Shown: positions 1-9,278 of the stretch, piece by piece
Position numbering within the stretch: position 1 is the first letter of the stretch
How the letters are laid out: every line of letters starts with the position of its first letter
Assembly (NCBI GenBank): GCA_011009095.1
Contig: VTPC01090683.1
Location: 257,140-321,139, forward strand
Direction of reading: 5' to 3'
Source: Ignelater luminosus
Lineage: Eukaryota > Arthropoda > Insecta > Coleoptera > Elateridae
DNA length: 64,000 nucleotides
Notes under the pieces: generated by a model
The model's input: only the letters and a program-made list of their open reading frames with translations
Told to the model about the DNA's origin: nothing
Database searches by the model: none
Made by a program: the position numbers and the translations under genes

Positions 1-640
1 TTTATTCCGAGCCTCTGCGGCCTCTTCTGACATCATCCCTATGGGTAACTAAGCTTTTTCAATGACGATAGATCCATGTAATAGTATTTTATGGAGAGTG
101 GGCGTCATTGGATGCCATGAATATAGTTCCACATACGTTTCGCTGTGTCGAAACAGAAGGATTCAAATTTTTGAGTGTCTATTTTATGGCCGCTTGATAT
201 AGCTTCTAAAACTATTTTTAAGCGATATATGAGGCGAGAATCTATACCCGTTATTGTTGCTGCTACTTCATGGTCCATAAAAAATCTTCTACTTGTATTC
301 CCGTCATTACTGTTGCCAAATCCAGCCTTAGGAACGTCTACTATTAGACCCAACTGGGTTCTAAATTCTTCTTGTATCTCCAATTTTTTTTTGTTGCACT
401 ATTTGCTTATCATTTGTATTTCTAAGTTGCCATTTTTTTTACTGACAATTTGTATGCTACATGGAGCAGTCCTTCGAATAATCTTATTCTAGTATACAGT
501 GTTGATAAGCCAAATTGTAGAAAAAGAATGTTTAACTAAATAACTGCATTTTTCGTTTTATCGATATCTACAGTTATTAAGGACGAGTTCTCAGTAATTT
601 GGATAAAGTTGGAAACGTTTGTTATAGGAATGACTAGAGG
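1..640 (-). pseudogene. RAG1/Transib-like transposase fragment, copy A (runs off the left edge)
   Basis: Minus-strand relic of the same protein family as the longer copy at 9279-11358. Reading down from about 640 one sees LQFGLSTLYTRIRLFEGLL (about 500-440), the block VPKAGFGNSNDGNTSRRFF (about 340-280), and then, after a frameshift near 140, TPTLHKILLHGSIVIEKA and SEEAAEARNK running into base 1. The order of blocks (a GNTSRR motif, an HKxLxHG zinc-ligand-like motif, an acidic SEE motif) follows the C-terminal half of the RAG1 core and of Transib transposases. There is a stop in the IEKA/LPIG junction and stops upstream of the VPKAGFG block, so it cannot encode a working protein. The rest of the C terminus lies outside the window. 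Family placement is by motif order from memory, not by a search. Confidence 0.65.
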
Positions 641-1000
641 AGACTTGCTGCTATAACGCGATACATAAATTATGACCGGGACACATTCAGAACTATAACA
701 AAACCTTTTGACATTAATTAAAATTTCAAGAATAAAATGATTAAAACTAGTTTCATTGAAACCATATTTTTTCTACTAAAATCATTATGAATTACTATTA
801 AAATTAGTGAAATATGTTGTACATACCTGCCTCAGACACATCCATATTCAGTCAGTCGTAAATATATCTCAAAAACTTAGAAAAAAAACTTGAAACAATT
901 CTATCACAACAAACGCCGCAAACAAATACATGCACAGTAAAGGACAACCAAATTCCGACTGCAAGAGCCGCTACGCGGGGGCGCGGGGGGACAAATACGG
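641..1000. other. AT-rich spacer, no gene seen
   Basis: No coding-like reading frame or repeat structure is recognised. It separates the RAG1-like fragment from the first recognisable part of the Harbinger element. The outer end of either element could lie here, but I found no convincing terminal inverted repeat. Confidence 0.4.
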
Positions 1001-1559
1001 GTTGACTCTGTGACATACATCTATTCAGGTATCTCCCGTACCTACCAGTTTTGTGATAAGAGGCATTCCGCAAAATCGATTTTTGTCCGAAATTTTTATA
1101 CAAATACCCGTCTGTGCGTGGTGCAGTTACCTGGGAGTACTTCAATAGATTTGAAGGTATATTTGCTTCAGGCAAATCAATAAATCCTCCCTAGGTAATT
1201 GCCAGTATGACATCTCGAAATATACCTGAAGATGAATCTTCAGGCTCTTCAGATAGATGTACCCCAGGCCCTTCAGATAGAAGTACCCTTCAGGTAATGT
1301 AGTGTATTGTCATGTAACTATAAGTTACATGTAGTCACATACTTCCTTCAGAAGTCTAGTAGAAGTAGTTATATGTTTAGAGTTTGTAAATATAAAACCT
1401 GTTTGTATAGCATGTAATACTACTCCAGGTAGAAGGACTCCAGACACAATAGTAATGCCTTCAAATAAAGAGAAAAGAGTGAATTTCTTTCGAAAAAGGC
1501 AACTAGAAATTGAAGAAGATCGTTTAGAGGAATTAAAGAAAATACGCCAAGAAATATAA
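1001..1559 (+). pseudogene. PIF/Harbinger second ORF (Myb/SANT-trihelix DNA-binding protein), decayed
   Basis: Two diagnostic pieces are visible on the plus strand. At about 1132-1191 the frame reads WEYFNRFEGIFASGKSINPP, the conserved middle block of Harbinger Myb/MADF-type accessory proteins. At 1456-1559 an ATG-led stretch reads RKRQLEIEEDRLEELKKI, the charged helical C-terminal tail typical of this ORF, ending at a TAA (1557-1559). Between them the frame runs through imperfect repeats of CTTCAGATAGA-type sequence and stops. In the family this protein helps the transposase bind the element ends and enter the nucleus. It converges tail-to-tail with the transposase on the other strand, a usual Harbinger layout. 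Too broken to be functional. Confidence 0.55.
1235..1300 (+). repeat. Imperfect short tandem repeat inside Harbinger ORF2 relic
   Basis: Two adjacent units share GGCYCTTCAGATAGAWGTACC, and further CTTCAGG words lie on either side. In frame they would give Ser/Asp/Pro-rich residues, so this may be the low-complexity linker of the Myb-like protein. Confidence 0.5.
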
Positions 1560-1573
1560 GAAAATAATCGGAT

Positions 1574-2260
1574 TCACAATACATTTGCAATAAAATCTCT
1601 TTTGTATGCTCCACTATTTCCATCATTTGGTTGACTATTTTCATTTCTATCAATCTGATAATTGTTAACATCATTAAAAGATTCAAATTCAATTACATCA
1701 TCGTCATCTCCTTGTTTTAAGATAACATTATGCAATATGCAAGGACTGGTATTTTGTCAGCTAATGACATGTCTAAATATTTTAATCTTCTCCACCTTTC
1801 TATAAATTCAAGATGTAGCAATAATTAGTTTGATATTAAAGAATATCTACCTTCTAGTACACCAAAACTTTTTTCAATAACTGAACGTTGAGCAGAAAGG
1901 GTTTGATTGAATTTGTTTTTGAGAAAGATGCCCATTGTCACGATAGGATTTTAAGATATTTGTCATTAATAAATGAGCAACATCTGCCAATAAATGTTGC
2001 ACTGCTGAAATTAGAAGGAACACTAACAAGTTGGTGGTACTTTGTCGAAATACTCGGGCATCATGCACTCTGCCAGGTATTCCAATAATTACATCCGTAA
2101 GCAAACCATTATCATTACATACTGCTTGTAAGACTATTCTATGGGTTTTTTTGCGATTGAAAAAATCCACAGCATTATTAACGGATTGTTTGATTTCTAT
2201 ATGGCAGCCATCACTTATTCCAAGTACCTCTGGCAAACCTGCATACATTACTACATAGAA
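1574..2260 (-). pseudogene. PIF/Harbinger DDE transposase (HARBI1-like), frameshifted
   Basis: The minus-strand frame at 2248-1874 reads VLGISDGCHIEIK, then LLTDVIIGIPG and VHDARVFRQS. These are the first and second catalytic Asp blocks of Harbinger/HARBI1 nucleases. After a frameshift the third block appears as SVIEKSFGVLEGRYS, with the catalytic Glu, followed by a CILHN motif and an acidic tail that ends at a TGA complementary to 1574-1576. All three acidic residues of the DDE triad are therefore recognisable, but in different frames. The N-terminal helix-turn-helix region is not clear above 2260. In the family the enzyme cuts and pastes the element into 3-bp TWA targets. Confidence 0.8.
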
Positions 2261-3759
2261 TAATTGTTTGAGATAGTGGAACTATTACTCTGCTACCTAC
2301 GATAGTGGTTTTCTATTCTAGAGGCAATTTGATTGCATTGCCTTATAGACTCATCACAATTTATTATGGGTTTGTGTTCAACCACATAATGCAAAGATTT
2401 TCACTCAATAATACTTTTTAGCAACCAAAGCTTGTTGCAATGAGATTTAGTACGTAAAGTATCGATTACTATGTAGGTAGTAATAAGTGAAAAAGTTGTG
2501 TGGATCTTCCCTTCAAAACTTGTCCACGCTGAAAGTACTGCCTTTGAAAGTTCTAGTGGTTAGTTAACGGGCCGTGGCGAATTTTATTTATGAATCAAAG
2601 TTCAAGCATTGTTAGTGTCAATTTTGAGTTTTTTGTGTATCAATTTCTAATCTACGATTGCTTGATAACAAATTATATGTTTGATATTTACAAACGCTTT
2701 TGACAAAGATAGTTAGCAAGTTATATTTGAGGGTTGTTGAGTAATCGTGCTTGGAGCCGTACTGAATGCTCGATTCTATCAAAAACATTATATTATTTGG
2801 CAGGTTGCTTATTCCTCAGTCAATGTAGACCAGTTTCTGGTTTGAACATTAATAAACAGAGTTCAGTTGCTTTGCACGTGCATATTGAGTACTTACAATG
2901 AGAATGCCTTACTGTTGCTGTATCCACTCGTATTAGTGCTCCTAAATTATTCATTATTGTCATCGAAATATCTAAATTGTTATGCATTGTTGTTGCGATA
3001 ACATTGTTCTCAAAAAACAGCAACTTTGCAACCAGCAACACTAGTAAAATAAAACAAATCATCATGCAGTGTTGCGTTGTTCTTATGACCAAAAAATGTA
3101 TTGAAGTCTTTGATACAGATTTCGATGTAGGTTTATGTACGTGGACCATTTATAATGCACCCTGTATACTTACTTGAGTACTGAGTAAACCGGCAAACAA
3201 GCAAATAACGTTGAAAACCAGCCAAATCTGATTGACTGTTTAGAAGTGATTCCCCTTTTCCGTCATAAATCGGTGAACTTCAAAGGTAGAGTGACAGAGA
3301 ACTATCATGAGCATAAAAAGTGGTCTCGTCTAAAAACATTCCTACGTTTGCAGATCTTCACGACATCATTGTCCAAATAAGTTGCTGTCGGTTTTCGTAT
3401 GTTCCTGACTTCTACACCCAGGTGGCAATCACAGCGGATGCTGTGACACTTGCAGACCAGAGTCTCGTACCTTTTCAAATGCGATAGCAAACCGGTTTGA
3501 GTGGTGGTGGTTAAATGAATCGAGATGAAGCGTCAGTCAAAGTTCTTGTTCGTTTACACAACACAACACTGATCAATCAACAACACTCGCATACGGAATG
3601 TTCCCTTGGGTGGTATACAATGGCAGGAAGAAGTTGAAAGTGGGTAAGTCATCGTTAGATAGTAGAGAAAACCTAGCCATAACGAGCCTATTTGAACCAA
3701 GAGCCGCGAATGTCTGAGCGTCGTTTCAAGGATTTGAAATGTCACTGATGAGTGACGAG
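2261..3759. other. Non-coding, no confident feature
   Basis: Mostly AT-rich sequence that may include the decayed N-terminal part of the Harbinger transposase and its end. A TGCACCCTGTATAC word at about 3160-3173 is one of several scattered ACCCTGTAT/ACAGGGT motifs in the window. No host gene is supported. Confidence 0.4.
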
Positions 3760-4138
3760 TGTAACACCCAAAAATATCCAGCTAATGCGAGTGATAGTGA
3801 TGATCTTTGTTCATGAACTATGGAGTTAGGACGACCCAAACAATGTTGATAGTCAGGATAATGATAATAAAAAGTCAATTTACTTCTTAGTACTACACTA
3901 CCGCGCGCTAATCGATCAGGCTGGTAAAGAACAGTGTCGAACGACCAAATGAAAAGTCCTGGTAGGTGTTGTGGGATTTCGGTGGCTTACTAAACCCCTC
4001 CAGCCATGGAGCTTTTGAAACATGGGAGAGAAAGCTTCCGGCGACTAGAGAGAATGTTAGAGACATCTTACCACCGCGGCTTTATTCTTTCGCACAATAC
4101 ATCTAATAAACTTTCTTACACTAATGAGTTGTTATTCA
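3760..4138 (+). repeat. Possible LTR-like segment (TGTAACACC...), uncertain
   Basis: The segment opens with TGTAACACCC, contains an AATAAA signal near 4106, and ends around TTGTTATTCA. A TTGGCGTCAC sequence follows about 10 bases later and resembles a primer-binding site. No second copy or target duplication is visible because a hAT element is inserted immediately downstream. This could be a solo or truncated LTR, or chance. Confidence 0.3.
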
Positions 4139-4974
4139 AAGATCAGACTTGGCGTCACATATAATAATTAGGGCCCGGAATTATATGAAATTGCATGTTT
4201 TAATTGCATGCATGCAGCTGCATCATATTAAGATATCTTTACTAATCATGCGAAATCTTACAATTCTACTAAGTTTTATAGTGCATATAAATACACATAT
4301 GAGAGGTTAGGGCATATAATGCAAGTAATTAAGTTTTTGTGCATTTTTCTTAGATTTTGGTTATTTATAGTGCATATAAAACCGCCTTTTTATTTTCTTA
4401 GACGCCCTTTTAAGTAAGTAAGTAAAGAAAGAAAAACGTTTATTATTAAATGAGATTTTATAATGAACATTTCATTCACAATTTTACTAGATTTTAAATG
4501 TGAATTTTTTTAAAGTGTTAATACCTACATTTAAAACGTTTATTGTGACAATTTAAAAATAACACTGTTCATAAAAGGTTGAAAGTCACCGAACAGCAAA
4601 CAGTTTTAAAGAAGTTGTCAATAGTTTTCAATCTGACTCTATATTGCCATATCAAAATGGCGAGAATTGCTTTAAAACGTGAAATAGAAGCCCAATTACA
4701 ATTTGCAAAGGCAGATTTTGCATTTTTAAAAAATTCAATAACATTTAAAAGGTCAAGGCATAGAACTGACAGAATCAATAAAATGCATTGATAATACAAG
4801 GGTGGTCTAAAAAGTTTCCGACCTTAACGTGAAGATGACAGCACTCGTAAATAAAAGCTACCGAATTTCGTTGTTCATCTGTTGACAGTTACTCACCAAA
4901 GTTTCAGCCATTTTAGACGCGCAGTTTTTATGTTACAGTCGTTTGAGTGAGTTGATGTGAGTTTTTTTGTGAAA

Positions 4975-6173
4975 ATGGACAAAATCGAGTATCGAGCTGT
5001 CATTAAATATTTGTTTTTGAAAGGCAATACGCCTTCGCAAATAAAAGATGAGTTGGATTCTGTGTATGGGGACTCTGGATTATCATTTACCACAGTGAAA
5101 GTTTGGGCTGCTGAATTTAAACGTGGCCGTAAGAGCTTGGGAGACGATGAACGTTCGGGACGTCCAAAAACTGCAACTACCGACGAAAACATCGCCAAAG
5201 TTCACCAAATGGTGCTAGACGACCGCCGAATTAAAGCGAGAGAGATATCAGAGGTTATGAACATGTCAAAAGAACGTGTTTGTCACATATTAAATNNNNN
5301 NNNNNNNNNNNNNNNNNNNNNNNNNNNNNNNNNNNNNNNNNNNNNNNNNNNNNNNNNNNNNNNNNNNNNNNNNNNNNNNNNNNNNNNNNNNNNNNNNNNN
5401 NNNNNNNNNNNNNNNNNNNNNNNNNNNNNNNNNNNNNNNNNNNNNNNNNNNNNNNNNNNNNNNNNNNNNNNNNNNNNNNNNNNNNNNNNNNNNNNNNNNN
5501 NNNNNNNNNNNNNNNNNNNNNNNNNNNNNNNNNNNNNNNNNNNNNNNNNNNNNNNNNNNNNNNNNNNNNNNNNNNNNNNNNNNNNNNNNNNNNNNNNNNN
5601 NNNNNNNNNNNNNNNNNNNNNNNNNNNNNNNNNNNNNNNNNNNNNNNNNNNNNNNNNNNNNNNNNNNNNNNNNNNNNNNNNNNNNNNNNNNNNNNAAAAA
5701 AAAGCAAAAACTGTTTTTTTGGCTGGGAAAGTGATGGCGACTGTTTTTTGGGATAATCATGGAGTTATTTTAATCGATTATCTTCAAAAAGGAAAAACCA
5801 TTACAGGAGCATACTATGCATCATTACTTGACAAGCTGAAGGCAGAACTTGCGAAAAAACAGCCACATTTGCAAAAAAAGAAAATCCTGTTTCACCAAGA
5901 CAACGCACCGTCTCACATCTCAGCGGTTGCCATGGCGAACTGCTTGACCATCCGCCTTACTTACCAGATCTAGCCCCAAGCGACTTCGTTTTGTTCCCAC
6001 ATCTAAAAATTGCGCTCGGAGGACAAAGATTTTCGTCAATTGAAGAGGCAATCACCTTCGCGAACAATTATTTTGCAGAGAAAAATGCCGAGTACTATTT
6101 GGACGGGTTACAGAGATGAGAGCATCGCTGGAAGAAGTGTGTAGAGTTACAAGGAGACTATGTTGAAAAATAA
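4975..6173 (+). pseudogene. mariner transposase 1 (incomplete: gap and frameshift)
   Basis: The ATG at 4975 (MDKIEYRAVIKYLF) begins a typical mariner N terminus: helix-turn-helix, WAAEFKRGRKSLGDDERSGR linker, then the second helix-turn-helix ending at the assembly gap (SKERVCHILN). After the gap the catalytic domain resumes with VFWDNHGV and FHQDNAPSH, the second catalytic Asp. A small deletion/frameshift follows, then PPYLPDLAPSDFVLF-type sequence in another frame (third Asp), and the tail to KKCVELQGDYVEK with a TGA a little before it (cagagaTGAgag). The first Asp lies in the gap. Non-functional as assembled. Confidence 0.85.
5296..5695. other. Assembly gap of 400 N
   Basis: Exactly 400 undetermined bases. 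The round length suggests an estimated or placeholder gap. It lies in a multicopy mariner transposase, so failure to bridge a repeat is the likely cause. Any gene call across it is artificial. Confidence 0.99.
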
Positions 6174-6991
6174 AAAAAAATTTTCAGAAAAAATCTTTTG
6201 TATCTTTGTTAGGTCGGAAACTTTTCAGACCACCCTCGTATTAACACTAGATTAAAAACATAAATGGTGATTGTGGAAAAGTCATTAAAGACAAGTTAAA
6301 TTCTGTTCTTACAAAAAATCCAGGATACATCTAGGAAGGCAATAGCTGGAGTTCTAAAAGGGCAAGAGAAGGATATAGCATTCCTACGAGAAAATATTAT
6401 ACAATTAATTCCAAAATACAACTTTGCACCAATTACATCTACAGACATAGAAAGATCATTTTTCTTATAGTATAATGCAATACTTACAGATCATCGGCAT
6501 AGTTTATTAAATGAAAACATTGAAAAATATATAGTGTGCCATAATAATAATTTTAGCAATTGATCTTCTATGTGGTTATAGCCATAGAACCTTTATTTTG
6601 TTGACCATTATCCATTCTTTCTTCAGAATATTTATTTATTTGCTTTTTTTTAAGAATACTAAATTTTGTTAAAATTGATATGTATATTTATACTTATAGT
6701 GAGATTTTTTTACGGTTGAACAAAGGTGCTTACTCTGTGTTTTCTTTAGAATGATTTATTGTTGTTTTTTAAGTATACAGATTAGGTTTGAATGTAATAT
6801 TTATATTTCAATAAAGATGTTTTGCATTAGAAGCGGGTTTTAATTTTTCCCGCTAAAATTAGTAGGTTTATTAGTGCATATATTCAGCATATGTCAAGGA
6901 AGATGATGCATATTTCTTAAGTTTTAAAGAGCATATACGCAGCTTATTTTAAAGGTTTTTAGTGCATATAATTCCGGGCCCTAATAATAAT

Positions 6992-9278
6992 GAATAAATT
7001 CGAGACAGTCGGGAATATATTCCTTAAATTATAAGAAACCTGCTGAAAAAGTCACGCAAAATATGTTTCATTAATACCTTATCACGCTTGGTTTAGATAT
7101 CTCGTGTTTCATTTTTAAAACTTAACAGTTCAGTATGAGTTTGAGTTTTATTACTTTAATTTTAATAATGTACTTTGTACTTTTGTTGCAAGAATAATTA
7201 AGAAAAAGGCGTTTCTGAAATATGTTGCATTTTAAGACTTTAATTTAATTAAAAGTTAATTTTGATGCAGTATTATATGCGCAAAATAACAAAGAAAGTT
7301 TTTCTTTTACTCATTTTGTGCAAAATATTCTAACATTTATTATCAACAGCTGCCGTAGGTATAAAGTAAATTAGTTTTCCAAATACAGTAAAATGTAAAC
7401 AAAAGGAGCATAGCATCCCTAAACAGAAACCAGCATAACCTTCAGTGATAGCTGTACACACAAACGTTCTCAATTATAACGAAACCACAAAGGGTACGAT
7501 TTTCGCAGAAGTATGAATTTTACATACATAATATCCACCATTCATATTCTTAGAACTGTAGATTAAGTTAAAACGAAAACATTTACAGAAAACAAAGGCA
7601 TCTTCATTACAAAGATTGAGAATTTCGCTTTGTGTCAACTGACAAAAGAAATTGGACGGAAACACGCACTAAATTAAACCCGCAGCAACCAGTGGATATA
7701 AAAGAGGTATGTCTTGTTGCCTTAATCTTCAACATTAAAAACTTCCGAGACTGCTTGAATTTATAAATTATATGCTGATAGCCCTTCTTATTTATTATAA
7801 TAAATTTTATATGACATATTACGGAATTTATAATTTGATGCAGTAACGTAAGAGGGTAAGAACGGCAATCTTGTCAGCTCAACATATTTGTTTGCTTTTT
7901 CTCTACCCCATTATTCAAGTATTGCGGTTGTTTTTCTTCTCTTGCAAAGGAAAATACAGATATTAGAATGAATGATAAATTATGAATGAAAATGCATGGA
8001 TTACCTTTTATATTATCTTTTGTCGAGGAAACTGAAAAGCAACGTAGCACGTAGGTGTTATTCATGTTTTAAAAAATGTAAATTTAGTCAAGTCTATTAC
8101 GTGGTTATTGATATAAAAATCCTTTCAATTTTGGTAATAATGTAGGCTGCTATTTGAGGAAAAAGAGGAAACATCAATTTTTCTTTAAAAATTTTATTAA
8201 TGTTTCATTGTTTTAAAGCTAACCCGCCCAATAATAAAGGCAATTAAAGAAATTTTCACAAAGATTGTAAAACTTTCTGTATTCTCTATTTTTTGAAATG
8301 TTGACATTTTTAAAAATATTTTGAAACTAAATGTCAATATGCTAAATGTAATTGTCCCTTTCCACTTTTTAAGCTCATGCTTAGGATATTGTTATAGAAA
8401 GAAAATTATCCAAAAGAAAATTAACAGTGGACCATCGTTTAACTCTTGAGTTACACCAGACGCAACTATACAACTCATGCAAGCTAAAGCCATTTTAAAA
8501 TACGTGTTGATTCTGTCTTCAGATATAAGAGCATGACCATTCCTCGCTGTATAGACAGGTCATCAGGAACTTTTGCTGAAATATTAAAAATATCTGTTTC
8601 TAAAACTGTTGTAAATGTGAAGTATCGTCTATTGGATGCGATACCATCATATTAGTTGATGTTTGCTAATTAGAAAGAAGCTTGAAAACGTATTAGCAAA
8701 AGCATCGACAATAGCACTGGCACTGCTTTTTGGTACTCGGACCCAAGGCCGTTGATGAGCAAGCCGGAGCCGCATGTTCAACAGGTAACAGACTATGAAT
8801 GTTTTTTTTAGATAAATAACTAGGATTACTACAATTAGAATTTTACTCAAAGCTTTTAAATTTTAAATGAAATTGTATTGTATTGTAGAAATTTGTGGTA
8901 GTAACGGTAAGTATAGTATTGAGGACGGCAATACAAAGAATCATAAAATCTATTATACTATTATACCCAGTTAACAACTTTCATGTTTCTCAAAATTCTA
9001 AACAGATGTTCTTAGTATGCACCTGAATAACCTTGACTATAATTGCTTGCTTTCAGTCTCACACTGGGACAAGTGTCCTCTAAACATGATATCAAATATT
9101 CTAAGTAAATTGAGTGATGAGTTTTTAAGATAATGCTAAATAAAACATAAATAAATTCATATAGAACCAAATTTAACCAAACAAAAATATAAAAAATACA
9201 AAAATAACGCAGTTAATACAATAAATTAAATTAATAAGATAAATTTATTATAAATTACTTATATGTATATATCTGTAA
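6992..9278. other. AT-rich intergenic sequence, nothing recognised
   Basis: No reading frame with recognisable protein similarity, no inverted-repeat unit and no RNA gene was found. Short A/T runs and occasional direct words only. Confidence 0.45.

Larger units (their letters stand above)
4797..6238 (+). mobile_element. mariner element 1, nested inside the hAT element
   Basis: Inverted repeats start CAAGGGTGGTCTAAAAAGTT (4797) and end AACTTTTCAGACCACCCTCG (6238), with TA duplicated at 4795-4796 and 6239-6240. It lies inside the hAT coding sequence, so it is the younger insertion. Length is 1442 bases including the 400-base gap. Confidence 0.9.
4579..6560 (+). pseudogene. hAT-type (CGGBP1-like) transposase C-terminal remnant, split by a mariner
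   Basis: Upstream of the mariner the frames give FAKADFAFLKNSITF and, one frame over, GIELTESIKCIDN. Downstream they continue with GKVIKDKLNSVLTKNPGY, KAIAGVLKGQEKDIAFL and TSTDIERSFF, then YNAILTDHRHSLLNENIEKY. The last block is the C-terminal dimerisation-type motif seen in insect CGGBP1-like/hAT proteins. The two halves join naturally across the mariner when one TA is removed. At least one TAG and one stop after ERSFFL break the frame. The N-terminal half with the first catalytic Asp is not visible. Confidence 0.6.
4169..6983. mobile_element. hAT-superfamily DNA transposon with perfect 8-bp target duplication, interrupted by a mariner
   Basis: The element is bounded by terminal inverted repeats TAGGGCCCGGAATTATATG (from 4169) and its reverse complement ending at 6983. 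ATAATAAT lies directly outside both ends (4161-4168 and 6984-6991). A TAGGG terminus with an 8-bp duplication is the hAT signature. GTGCATATAA-type motifs recur inside both ends (about 4277, 4310, 4373; 6872, 6908, 6931, 6961), as expected for subterminal transposase-binding sites. Without the nested mariner only about 1.37 kb of hAT sequence remains, so it is probably internally deleted or a short family. Confidence 0.9.

Noticed and set aside
8700..8790. Minus-strand sequence resembling a tRNA T-arm or SINE box (GGCCTTGGGTCCGAGTACC)
   Set aside because: No complete cloverleaf, no A box at the right distance, and no poly-A or repeated copy is visible.
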